27,492 nt of DNA. Origin: Anaerolineales bacterium (GTDB taxonomy: Bacteria > Chloroflexota > Anaerolineae > Anaerolineales > Villigracilaceae). The stretch spans positions 1-27,492 of the forward strand of contig WGAD01000368.1 in the NCBI GenBank assembly GCA_015489255.1, written 5' to 3'. The position numbers and the translations under genes were made by a program. The notes under the pieces were generated by a model. It saw only the letters and a list, made by a program, of their open reading frames with translations, made no database searches and was not told the origin of the DNA. Numbering within the stretch: position 1 is the stretch's first letter; every line of letters begins with the position of its first letter. Below are positions 15,574-22,626 of this stretch, piece after piece.

Positions 15574-16893
15574 CTACAGTCTTTCGACCCTCGGATCGTC
15601 CCGGCCCAGGTCGCCCAGGGCGTTGCGCGTATCGAAGATAAAGCGCGCCGCCTCCAGGATGGCCGCGTAATCGTAGTTGCTGTGGTTGGTCACAATCACC
15701 ACGGCATCGGCCTGGCGGACGGCTGCCAGCAAGTCTTCAACGCTGTGCATGGTTTCTCCATCGTGCGCCCGCAGGCTGGGGACATAGGGATCATGATAGG
15801 AGACCACAGCGCCTTTTTCCTTTAACAACCCAATGACATCCAACGCCGGTGACTCGCGCAGGTCATCGATATCCGGTTTGTAGGCCGCGCCCAGCACCAA
15901 CACCCGGCTGCCTTTCAGGTGCATATCGCGTTCATTGAGCGCGTCCATCAGGCGGCGCACCACATAACGTGGCATGTTGGTATTGATTTCGGAAGCCAGG
16001 TCGATGAATTTGGCGTTGTAGTTCAGGGTCTTCATCTTCCAGGAGAGATACAGGGGGTCGATGGGAATGCAATGACCGCCCAACCCCGGCCCTGGCGTGA
16101 ACTTCATGAAGCCAAACGGTTTGGTGGCCGCCGCTTCAATCACCTCCCACACGTCCACGCCCAGGCGCTGGCACATGATCGCCATTTCGTTCACCAGGCC
16201 AATGTTGATCATGCGGAAGGTGTTTTCCAGCAGCTTCGCCAGCTCCGCCGCCTCAGCGGAAGAAACCGTGTGGATGGTCTCAATCGCCTGCTCGTACCAG
16301 ACGGTGGCGACCTCGGAGCAGGCCGGCGTGATGCCGCCCATCACCTTGGGGGTATTGATCGTCGTCCAGTCTTTGCGCCCGGGGTCCACCCGTTCCGGCG
16401 AAAACGCCAGGAAGAAATCTTCGCCGACCTTCAATTGATGCCCCTTGCTCAGGGAAGGCAGCAAGATCTCGCGGGTTGTGCCCGGGTAGGTGGTCGATTC
16501 GAGCACGATCACCAGCCCGGGGTGCATATAACGCGCGATCTCCTCGGTGGCCGAAAGGATGAAAGACATATCCGGGTCGCCTGTCTTGCGCAGGGGTGTC
16601 GGCACACAGATGCTGATGGCGTCCATCTCTTGCAAGACGGAGAAATCGTCCGTGGCTTTGAGCCTGCCCTCCGTCACCAGGCGGGCGACCTGCTCGGTGG
16701 GCACATCCTGGATGTAAGAACGCCCCTGGTTGAGCGCCTTCACTTTGCGGGTATCCGGATCGATGCCCGTGACCGTAAAACCGGCCTCAGCGAACACGAC
16801 TGCCAGCGGCAGCCCGACATACCCCATACCAAGCACGGCCACGCGCGCCTGACGGGAACGGAGCTTTTCCAGCAATTCTTTTTGGTAAGACAT
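15574..16893 (-). CDS. Nucleotide-sugar 6-dehydrogenase (UDP-N-acetylglucosamine/mannosamine type)
   Basis: Oxidises the C6 hydroxyl of a UDP-sugar to a carboxylate using two NAD+. The protein has 439 residues. The Rossmann motif GMGYVGLPLA is at 22-31. Catalytic Cys275 sits in GPGLGGHCIPIDPLY, and Lys220 in AELAKLLENTFRMINI matches the conserved lysine. The PIDPLYLSWK ending of the cysteine motif is the form I associate with WbpA/TviB-like UDP-N-acetylhexosamine dehydrogenases rather than UDP-glucose dehydrogenases. The substrate assignment rests on this and is not certain. AAAGGA lies eight bases before the ATG. It is the first polysaccharide gene after the DNA glycosylase (28-base gap). 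Confidence 0.91.
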   Translation of the reverse strand: MSYQKELLEKLRSRQARVAVLGMGYVGLPLAVVFAEAGFTVTGIDPDTRKVKALNQGRSYIQDVPTEQVARLVTEGRLKATDDFSVLQEMDAISICVPTPLRKTGDPDMSFILSATEEIARYMHPGLVIVLESTTYPGTTREILLPSLSKGHQLKVGEDFFLAFSPERVDPGRKDWTTINTPKVMGGITPACSEVATVWYEQAIETIHTVSSAEAAELAKLLENTFRMINIGLVNEMAIMCQRLGVDVWEVIEAAATKPFGFMKFTPGPGLGGHCIPIDPLYLSWKMKTLNYNAKFIDLASEINTNMPRYVVRRLMDALNERDMHLKGSRVLVLGAAYKPDIDDLRESPALDVIGLLKEKGAVVSYHDPYVPSLRAHDGETMHSVEDLLAAVRQADAVVIVTNHSNYDYAAILEAARFIFDTRNALGDLGRDDPRVERL

Positions 16894-16921
16894 GGTATTT
16901 TCCTTTTGACAGAAGGTCGTT

Positions 16922-17500
16922 TCAGCGGGCAGCCGCGCTGCCCAGCGCTTGCTTTAATTGCTGCGGCAGGCGGGCAAAATCAGCTTCCAGCAAACGGCGA
17001 TACTGGGGATTATACAACCCCGCCGCCGGATGAAACATGGGCACGACAAACCGCCCTCCGGCCCGACGCAACTCTCCGTGAACCTGTGAAATGCGCTCGC
17101 CTGGAAAGAAAACCCCGAGAGAAAACCGCCCCAGGGTGAGAATCAGCGCCGGATCGAGCGCGGCAATCTGTCGGTCCAAAAAGCCGCGGCAAGCGGCCAG
17201 TTCGTCCGGTCGCGGATCGCGGTTTTCTGGCGGACGGCATTTGATTACATTGCCAATCCAGACCTCCTCACGGCGCAGCCCGGCCTCCGTCAGCAATTGC
17301 GTCAACACCTGGCCGGAACGCCCGGCAAAGGGCCGCCCGAGCTGATCTTCCCGCCGCCCCGGGGCCTCGCCGATCAGCATCAGGCGGGCCGTCGGCGCGC
17401 CTTCCCCCGGCACCGCTTGCCCGCGGGTGCGGTGCAGGCGGCAACGGGTACAGCGCGCTGTTTCGGCGGCAATTTGAGCCAACGCCTCTTCAGGGGACAT
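16922..17500 (-). CDS. Uracil-DNA glycosylase, family 4 (iron-sulfur)
   Basis: Removes uracil from DNA to start base-excision repair. It has 192 residues. All four iron-sulfur cysteines are in place: Cys17 and Cys20 (CTRC), Cys88 (VIKCRPPENRDP) and Cys104. Motif 1 is GEAPG at 44-48, followed by GRPFAGRSGQ, and motif 2 is HPAAGL. The Glu45 and Asn84 placement fits family 4, not family 5. GGAGG is upstream of the ATG, which overlaps the rimI stop by 11 bases. A 7-bp hairpin (16927-16943) overlaps the end of the coding region but has no T-run. Confidence 0.95.
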   Translation of the reverse strand: MSPEEALAQIAAETARCTRCRLHRTRGQAVPGEGAPTARLMLIGEAPGRREDQLGRPFAGRSGQVLTQLLTEAGLRREEVWIGNVIKCRPPENRDPRPDELAACRGFLDRQIAALDPALILTLGRFSLGVFFPGERISQVHGELRRAGGRFVVPMFHPAAGLYNPQYRRLLEADFARLPQQLKQALGSAAAR

Positions 17501-17987
17501 CGGGCCTCCATTTCTCCAGGTCGGGCAGGGTCATCAACAAGGCGTCTTCGCCGTTGTCACGATAATACCCTTTGCGCCGCCCAACGAGTTCGAAACCAAA
17601 GGCGCGGTAAAGCGCCAGCGCCGGCACGTTTCCGGCGCGCACCTCCAGCAAAGCAGACCGCATACCGCTTTGCTGCGCCGTCAACAGCGCGTGGCGCAAC
17701 AAGGTGCGCGCCAGCCCTTGCCGCCTGTAGTGCGGATGAACAGCCAGGTTGGCGATGTGTGCTTCGTCCACGATGTGCCAGGAGATGAGAAAAGCGACCA
17801 ACGCCGGCGCGCCGGCGTTGGAGGGGGGCATCTCCATCACCCAGGCGTGGCTGTACGGACGCATCGGTTCGCGCTGGTAGGCCATCTGCGACCAGGGAAG
17901 CGGATTGCTCAGGCGGTCGATCCGGACGACCTGCGGCGCATCTTCCGGTTGCAGAGATCGGATATGCGCCCCGACCGCGGCCTTCAT
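17490..17987 (-). CDS. rimI: Ribosomal-protein/N-alpha acetyltransferase RimI
   Basis: GNAT-fold acetyltransferase of 165 residues that moves acetyl from acetyl-CoA to protein N-termini; in E. coli the target is ribosomal protein S18. The acetyl-CoA loop reads HPHYRRQGLARTLL (the Q/RxxGxG/A motif). EAHIANLAVHP precedes it, and LEVRAGNVPALALYRAFGFE with GRRKGYY closes the domain. The ATG forms an ATGA overlap with the tsaB stop. The tsaB-rimI-tsaE neighbourhood is widely conserved in bacteria, which supports this name over a generic GNAT. Confidence 0.92.
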   Translation of the reverse strand: MKAAVGAHIRSLQPEDAPQVVRIDRLSNPLPWSQMAYQREPMRPYSHAWVMEMPPSNAGAPALVAFLISWHIVDEAHIANLAVHPHYRRQGLARTLLRHALLTAQQSGMRSALLEVRAGNVPALALYRAFGFELVGRRKGYYRDNGEDALLMTLPDLEKWRPDVP

Positions 17988-18649
17988 GCGGGCGGCGCCC
18001 CGGCCACATGCAGGTAAATCGGCGCCAGGGTTGCCGGGTCATCGGTATCTCCTGCCTGCCAGCGCTGCCATGCCAGTTCGGCCAGCCGTGCCGGGCGGCG
18101 CAAACAAGCCGCTGCCGTTGGCAGGCGCACCAGCGGGTGCTGTTGCGCTTGCTGCCGTTCTTCTGCCGTCAGCTCGCCGCAAAGCAGAACCGGTTTGTCC
18201 AGCCCAGCCAGCAGGTCTTCCAGCCGCCAGGCTTCTGGCCCGCCGACGGCCTGCCAGCCTTGCTCCCCGTGCCGATAGCGCACCAGCGCCAACCGTCCAC
18301 GCCCGGCTTGCAGCACCGCCAGCAGTTCCTCGGCTGCAGGCGGCATGGCCGCCGCCGTCGCGTCCAGGGTGGGGACGCCGATCAACGGCAGGCCGCGCGC
18401 CAGGTGCACCCCCTTGGCAAAGGCCAGCCCAACGCGCAAGCTGGTGAACGAACCTGGCCCCACGGCCACGGCCACAGCCTGCACGGACGGCCAGCCGACT
18501 CCGCAGCGGGCCAGCAGATCGGCCACCGTCGGCGCCAGCGCGCTGGTGTGATGGCGGTCGCCGCGCCAGGCCCACTCGGCCAGCACCTGCTGACCATCGT
18601 AAAGCGCCAGCCCCAGCCAGGCAGTAGAGGTATCCAGAGCCAGCAGCAT
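17984..18649 (-). CDS. tsaB: tRNA t6A modification protein TsaB
   Basis: Partner of TsaD and TsaE in making N6-threonylcarbamoyladenosine at position 37 of ANN-decoding tRNAs. It has 221 residues with the ASKHA-fold start MLLALDTSTAWLGLALYDG, then VAVGPGSFTSLRVGLAFAKGVHLA, the best conserved TsaB segment. It is a degenerate paralogue of TsaD and lacks its metal-binding histidines, as usual. The ATG at 18649 is chosen because AAGGAGG lies six bases upstream and the codon overlaps the tsaE stop as TGATG. tsaD is not in the window. Confidence 0.93.
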   Translation of the reverse strand: MLLALDTSTAWLGLALYDGQQVLAEWAWRGDRHHTSALAPTVADLLARCGVGWPSVQAVAVAVGPGSFTSLRVGLAFAKGVHLARGLPLIGVPTLDATAAAMPPAAEELLAVLQAGRGRLALVRYRHGEQGWQAVGGPEAWRLEDLLAGLDKPVLLCGELTAEERQQAQQHPLVRLPTAAACLRRPARLAELAWQRWQAGDTDDPATLAPIYLHVAGAPPA

Positions 18650-19146
18650 CAAGCGCCTCCTTGCAAATCGAGCAGAAATGCGTCCAGCAGCGCAGCGGCG
18701 CGCGCGCCCTGCCCCTCAAAGCGCAGCGCACGCTGGTTTTCCGCTTCCAGGTGCTGCAAAACGATCCATATCCTGTCGGCGGGCAGGGCCGGCAAAACCT
18801 TTTCCGGCCACTCTATCACAAGAGCGCCGGCGCCCAGCATGTCGTCCAGCCCCAGGATTTCGGCTTCCAGGGCGTCCGTCAGGCGGTAAGTATCCAGATG
18901 ATACAAAATCGCGCCATCTGGGCGGGCGTATTCATTGACCAGGACAAAAGTCGGGCTGGACACGGGAGTCTGCGCGCCCCAGCCCTGCGCCAGGCCCTGC
19001 ACAAAAGTCGTCTTGCCGGCGCCCAAGTCGCCTTGCAGGCAAAGCGTATCGCCCGGGCGGAGCAATCGTCCCAGCCGCAGGCCCAGCTGACGGGTTTGTT
19101 CCGGGCTGTGGCTCATCCATTCAAAAGTACCGGTCGGTGTGCTCAT
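18649..19146 (-). CDS. tsaE: tRNA t6A modification ATPase TsaE
   Basis: The 165-residue ATPase of the t6A complex. The Walker A motif GDLGAGKTT lies at about 39-47. VSSPTFVLVNEY and LYHLDTYRL follow, then LGLDDMLGAGALVIEWPEK with the Walker B-like segment. Its first gene position in the run and the promoter box seven bases before the ATG suggest a leaderless start; no clear ribosome site precedes the ATG (only AGGCG). A second in-frame ATG at codon 11 has no ribosome site either. Confidence 0.94.
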   Translation of the reverse strand: MSTPTGTFEWMSHSPEQTRQLGLRLGRLLRPGDTLCLQGDLGAGKTTFVQGLAQGWGAQTPVSSPTFVLVNEYARPDGAILYHLDTYRLTDALEAEILGLDDMLGAGALVIEWPEKVLPALPADRIWIVLQHLEAENQRALRFEGQGARAAALLDAFLLDLQGGA

Positions 19147-19153
19147 CGCCTGG

Positions 19154-19182
19154 ATTATACGTCATCGCCGAAGCAGCGGCAA
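19154..19182 (-). promoter_or_regulatory. Promoter of the tsaE-led operon
   Basis: On the minus strand TTGCCG (19182-19177) and a perfect TATAAT (19159-19154) are 17 bases apart. The ATG at 19146 begins eight bases past the -10, at or next to the expected start of transcription. Confidence 0.7.
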
Positions 19183-19266
19183 GCAAGGGGGATGGCAGGG
19201 GGCATCGAGTTCCCGTGGTCCGTGTGGGAAAAGCGCGGGAGCTGCCCATCGGGGCATTGCCTCCTG

Positions 19267-19294
19267 TTGCTTGAGCGCTCCCTGATGATACAAT
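19267..19294 (+). promoter_or_regulatory. Promoter of the MscS-type channel gene
   Basis: TTGCTT (19267-19272) and TACAAT (19289-19294) are 16 bases apart, with a TG extension before the -10 (TGATACAAT). The leader to the ATG is about 28 bases and contains GGAGG. Confidence 0.7.
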
Positions 19295-19328
19295 CGGCCT
19301 GCACACTTCCACCACGGAGGAACCAGAG

Positions 19329-20129
19329 ATGCTTCCCTTTGCCTTGCCCGATTGGGGCCAACGCATGTTAACCGCTCTCGCCATTTTTTTGGCTTCTTTG
19401 CTGGCTGCCCGCTTGCTCAGCGCCATGCTGCGCAGCAAATTGCTGCCCGACCAAATAGAAGAGAACCCGGCCATCAACCTGTTGGGCGCGCTGCTCTACT
19501 GGGGCGTCTTGAGCCTGGGCGCGCTGACGGCGCTCAACCAGTTCTTCGATGTCACCGCTTACCTGGCGGGCCTGGGTGTGGCCGGCTTCGCCATCGGTTT
19601 CGCCCTGCAAGACATCATGCAAAACCTGGCCGCCGGCATCCTGCTGCTGGTACAGCGCCCCTTTACCATCGGCGACATGGTGGAGGTCTTCGGACAGGGG
19701 GGGACGGTGCGCAACATCAGCCTGCGGGCAACGGAGCTGGAGACCTGGGACGGGCGCATTTTGCTCATCCCCAACGCCAAAGTGCTGGGGGAGATCATCG
19801 TCAACTACACCCGCGCACAGCGGCGGCGGATAGCTATCCCCATCGGCATCGGTTACGGCGACGATCCGGAAACTGCGCGCCAGGCCCTGCTGGAGAGTCT
19901 GCGCGGCCTGCCTGGGCTGGCAGATCAACCCGCCCCCTTCGTCCGTTTTCAGAGCTTTGGAGAATCTTCGGTGGACCTCACCCTTTACTTTTGGATCGAT
20001 ACCCGCCAGACGGATATCTTCGCCGCCCGCGATGCCGCCGTCGTCCGGGCGCGCGCCGCGCTGGAAGCCGCCGGGGTGGACATCCCCTTCCCCATCCGCA
20101 CGGTATACCTGGAAAAGACCACCGAATAA
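19329..20129 (+). CDS. Small-conductance mechanosensitive channel (MscS family)
   Basis: 266 residues. Opens under membrane tension to release solutes in osmotic downshock. Helices at about 11-33, 50-70 and 76-108; the third is the pore helix GLGVAGFAIGFALQD followed by NLAAGILLLVQRPFTIGDMVEV, the family signature. The beta domain has GTVRNISLRATELETWDGR and IPNAKV, and the C-terminal alpha-beta domain follows (RIAIPIGIGYGDDPE). The size fits the minimal three-helix MscS type. GGAGG lies before the ATG. It diverges from tsaE and converges with panC. Confidence 0.94.
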   Translation: MLPFALPDWGQRMLTALAIFLASLLAARLLSAMLRSKLLPDQIEENPAINLLGALLYWGVLSLGALTALNQFFDVTAYLAGLGVAGFAIGFALQDIMQNLAAGILLLVQRPFTIGDMVEVFGQGGTVRNISLRATELETWDGRILLIPNAKVLGEIIVNYTRAQRRRIAIPIGIGYGDDPETARQALLESLRGLPGLADQPAPFVRFQSFGESSVDLTLYFWIDTRQTDIFAARDAAVVRARAALEAAGVDIPFPIRTVYLEKTTE

Positions 20130-20162
20130 AAAAAAGAACAGGCCTCCTTTTGGCGGGAGGCC
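20127..20162 (-). terminator. Terminator of panC, between panC and mscS-type gene
   Basis: On the minus strand GGCCTCC (20162-20156) and GGAGGCC (20147-20141) pair around an 8-base loop, followed by TGTTC and a T8 run (20134-20127 region). The T-run reaches the stop codon of the channel gene. On the plus strand there is no T-run after the stem, so it acts mainly for panC. Confidence 0.82.
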
Positions 20163-20170
20163 CGCGGAGT

Positions 20171-21004
20171 TCAATCCAGCACCCAGTTGTCGATCAGGCG
20201 GGTTTTGCCGATGAACACCGCCATGGAAAGCAGGGCTTTCCCCTCCACCACCTGCAATTCTTCCAGCGTGTCGTAATCGGCGCAGGAGACGTATTGCAAT
20301 TCGGCCAGCGGCTCGGCCTGGATGATCTCGCGCATCAGGCCGCGCAGGGTCTCGGCGTTGCGCTCACCGGCTTGGTAGGCTGCGGCAGCCGTCTTCAGGG
20401 CGCGGTAGAGCACGGTGGCCGCCTCGCGCTCTGCGGGCGAAAGATAGGTGTTGCGGCTGGACATCGCCAGCCCGTCCGCTTCGCGCTGCGTGGGGCAGAC
20501 GACGATCTCGATGGGGTAGCTCAAATCGCGGGTCATGCGGCGGATGACGGCTGCCTGCTGGGCGTCTTTCTGCCCGAAGAAGGCCTTGTGGGGACGCACG
20601 GCGTTGAACAACTTGGCGACGACCGTGGTCACCCCGCGGAAGTGACCGGGGCGCTGCGCGCCCTCCAACGGACGGGTGAGCTGCTCGACCGTCACCCAGG
20701 TCTGGAACCCGGGGGGATACATGACCTCGGCGGTCGGCGCCCAAACCAGATCCACCCCGGCCTCGCGCAGTAAGCGCAGGTCCCGTTCCAGGTCGCGCGG
20801 GTAGGCCTCCAGGTCTTCATTGGGGCCGAACTGCGTCGGGTTGACGAAGATGCTCACGACCACGCTGGCACAGGCCTCTTTGGCGCAGTGCACCAGCGAA
20901 AGATGCCCCTCGTGCAGGTAACCCATCGTGGGCACAAAACCGACCGGCCCGGGCAGCCCGGCGCGGGCCTGCCAGAGTTCTTCCAGGGTGGTGACGACTT
21001 GCAT
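20171..21004 (-). CDS. panC: Pantothenate synthetase (pantoate-beta-alanine ligase)
   Basis: Joins pantoate and beta-alanine with ATP to make pantothenate, precursor of CoA. 277 residues, the usual length. PTMGYLHEGHLSLV at 25-38 holds the HxGH-type ATP site (His31, His34). FVNPTQFGPNEDLEAYPR is the pantoate-binding segment. FFGQKDAQQ and the KMSKS-like MSSRNTYL are further ATP-site elements. GGAGG lies six bases before the ATG. No other pantothenate gene is next to it. Confidence 0.96.
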   Translation of the reverse strand: MQVVTTLEELWQARAGLPGPVGFVPTMGYLHEGHLSLVHCAKEACASVVVSIFVNPTQFGPNEDLEAYPRDLERDLRLLREAGVDLVWAPTAEVMYPPGFQTWVTVEQLTRPLEGAQRPGHFRGVTTVVAKLFNAVRPHKAFFGQKDAQQAAVIRRMTRDLSYPIEIVVCPTQREADGLAMSSRNTYLSPAEREAATVLYRALKTAAAAYQAGERNAETLRGLMREIIQAEPLAELQYVSCADYDTLEELQVVEGKALLSMAVFIGKTRLIDNWVLD

Positions 21005-21038
21005 GGAAAGCCTCCTCCAAAAGTAATTGATTGGGGAA

Positions 21039-21047
21039 ATTGTATCA
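21039..21047 (-). promoter_or_regulatory. Extended -10 promoter of panC
   Basis: On the minus strand the sequence is TGATACAAT, identical to the -10 region of the channel gene at 19286-19294. No clear -35 is seen. The leader to the panC ATG is about 28 bases. Confidence 0.6.
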
Positions 21048-21220
21048 CCGTCAGAATTTCAGGGAGCACGCACATTTTGCAAAAACAGAGGCGCAAGGAA
21101 CACCGTGTTTTCCCCTGACTCCGTGGCCCCGCGCAAGCAAAGCGTGCAGGCTGCTTATCGGGCCGATCGCGCCACAGGGCTTTTTGCCTTTCTGGAGCGC
21201 TGCTCAAATTTCAGCCGCAC
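21048..21220. other. Intergenic stretch between the panC and pheST promoters
   Basis: About 170 bases without a gene I can support. Short open frames here have no ribosome-binding site and no recognisable product. No repeat or RNA structure stood out. Confidence 0.5.
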
Positions 21221-21248
21221 TTGACAATCTCCCTGTTTCGGCGATAAT
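21221..21248 (+). promoter_or_regulatory. Promoter of the T-box-pheST operon
   Basis: TTGACA (21221-21226) and GATAAT (21243-21248) are 16 bases apart. The expected transcript start is near 21255, directly before the T-box leader. Confidence 0.82.
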
Positions 21249-21254
21249 AAGGCC

Positions 21255-21519
21255 CAACGGCTATGACGGAGAAAAGTAGGCCGGCGGAAGCCGCCAGAGA
21301 GACCGGGGCGCAGGCTGAAACCCCGGTTCGGCCAGAAACCGGCTGAAGTTCGCTCCCGAGCCGCCCGGGTGAACCGCAAGCAGTAGTCCGGGCCGCGCGC
21401 CGCGCGTTACAGCGGCCGCCGTTCGATCCCCTCGGACGGGTTGAGTGGGCTGCGCTGGCAGCCAATTTGGGTGGTACCGCGGGAGATCGCTCTCGTCCCA
21501 TGTTGGACGGGAGTTTTTT
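21255..21519 (+). ncRNA. T-box riboswitch (Phe specifier UUC) controlling pheST
   Basis: A leader RNA that senses uncharged tRNA-Phe and switches between antitermination and termination. Elements seen in order: the AGTA of the stem I base at 21275-21278; an AGAGA segment near 21296-21301; the specifier region GAAG-TTC-GCTCCCGAGC, with specifier codon TTC (Phe) at 21349-21351; a stem III-like hairpin GGCTGC/GCAGCC (about 21448-21463); the T-box proper TGGGTGGTACCGCGG at 21468-21482, where TGGT (21472-21475) pairs with the tRNA NCCA end; and a terminator at 21490-21519. The specifier matches the downstream phenylalanyl-tRNA synthetase, which makes the call very firm. The exact 5' end is inferred from the promoter. 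Confidence 0.95.
21490..21519 (+). terminator. Regulated terminator of the T-box leader
   Basis: CTCTCGTCC (21490-21498) pairs with GGACGGGAG (21505-21513) through one G-U pair, with loop CATGTT, and is followed by T6. Formation of the antiterminator by the T-box sequence would disrupt it when uncharged tRNA-Phe is bound. Confidence 0.92.
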
Positions 21520-21554
21520 CTTTTGGCAATCATTCATCCGCAAGCGGAGGTGTT

Positions 21555-22613
21555 ATGCTCGACAAATTGCAGCAAATCGAAACCGCCGCCCTCACCGCGC
21601 TGGACGCGGTGCAGGACGAGGCCGCGCTGGACGCCTGGCGCGTGCGCTACCTGGGGCGACAATCGGAGCTGATGCAGGTCTTCAGCGGGCTGGGCCAGCT
21701 CTCCAAAGAGGAGCGCCCGGCCGTGGGACGGGCGGCCAACCAGGTCAAGGTCAAACTGGAAGCCGCCCTGGACGAAAAGCGCGCGGCGCTGAAAGAGGCG
21801 GCGTTGGAACGCGCCCTGCGCGAAGAGAAAGTGGACGTCACCCTGCCGGGCCGCGCGCCGCGGCGCGGACGTCTGCATCCTTCGACCCAGACGCTGCGGC
21901 GCATCCTGGGCATCCTGGGCGAGATGGGCTTTCAGGTCTTCACCTCGCGCGAGGTCGAACTGGACGAGTTCAACTTCCAGTACCTCAACTTCCCGCCCGA
22001 CCATCCGGCGCGTGAGATGCAGGATTCCTTCTACGTGGAAGCCGGCGAGCGCGGCGACAACCCGGTGCTGCTGCGGACGCACACTTCGCCGGGCCAGATC
22101 CACGCCATGCGCTATTACGCGGCCATGAACCCCGACAACCCGCCGCCCATCCGCATCGCCCTGCCGGGCATGTGCTTCCGCTACGAGCAGATCACCGCCC
22201 GCTCGGAAGTGCAGTTCAACCAGGTGGAAGGGCTGGTGGTCGGCGAAAACGTGACCTTCAGCGACCTGAAAGGCACGCTGGCCGAGTTCGCCCGCCGCAT
22301 GTTCGGGCCGCAGGCCCGCGTGCGCTTCCGCGCCTCGTACTTCCCCTTCACCGAGCCTTCGGCGGAAGTGGACGTGGAATGTTTCGTCTGCGGCGGCAAG
22401 GGCTGCCCGGTCTGCAAACATTCCGGCTGGCTGGAAATTCTGGGCTGCGGCATGGTGCATCCGGTGGTGCTGCAAAACGGCGGCTACGACCCGCAACGCT
22501 ACACCGGCTTCGCCTTTGGCATGGGGCCGGAACGTCAGGCCATGCTGCGCCACAAAATTGAGGATATCCGCTACTTCTGGGGCAACGATATCCGCTTCCT
22601 GAAACAATTCTAG
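21555..22613 (+). CDS. pheS: Phenylalanyl-tRNA synthetase alpha subunit
   Basis: Catalytic subunit of the alpha2-beta2 enzyme that charges tRNA-Phe; 352 residues. An N-terminal coiled coil (about 1-85, which includes RYLGRQSELMQVFSGL) binds tRNA. The class II catalytic core starts at about residue 95 with HPSTQTLRRI. It has RTHTSPGQIHAM, motif 2 CFRYEQITARSEVQFNQVEG, and motif 3 FGMGPERQAMLRHKIEDIR. A cysteine-rich insert (CFVCGGKGCPVCKHSGW) precedes GCGMVHP; I know similar inserts in PheS of other deep-branching bacteria. The ATG at 21555 is used because GGAGG lies four bases upstream; the longer frame from 21441 would run through the T-box terminator. Regulated by the T-box. Confidence 0.96.
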   Translation: MLDKLQQIETAALTALDAVQDEAALDAWRVRYLGRQSELMQVFSGLGQLSKEERPAVGRAANQVKVKLEAALDEKRAALKEAALERALREEKVDVTLPGRAPRRGRLHPSTQTLRRILGILGEMGFQVFTSREVELDEFNFQYLNFPPDHPAREMQDSFYVEAGERGDNPVLLRTHTSPGQIHAMRYYAAMNPDNPPPIRIALPGMCFRYEQITARSEVQFNQVEGLVVGENVTFSDLKGTLAEFARRMFGPQARVRFRASYFPFTEPSAEVDVECFVCGGKGCPVCKHSGWLEILGCGMVHPVVLQNGGYDPQRYTGFAFGMGPERQAMLRHKIEDIRYFWGNDIRFLKQF

Positions 22614-22626
22614 CGGAGGAGACCCG

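Noticed and set aside
16927..16943. GGGCAGC/GCTGCCC hairpin as a terminator after the DNA glycosylase
   Set aside because: It lies in the end of the coding region and has no T-run on either strand.
21027..21279. Small plus-strand frames upstream of the T-box
   Set aside because: No ribosome site, no recognisable product, and they run through the T-box promoter.
21441..21554. Upstream extension of pheS by 38 codons
   Set aside because: It would translate the T-box sequence and terminator; a ribosome site supports the ATG at 21555.
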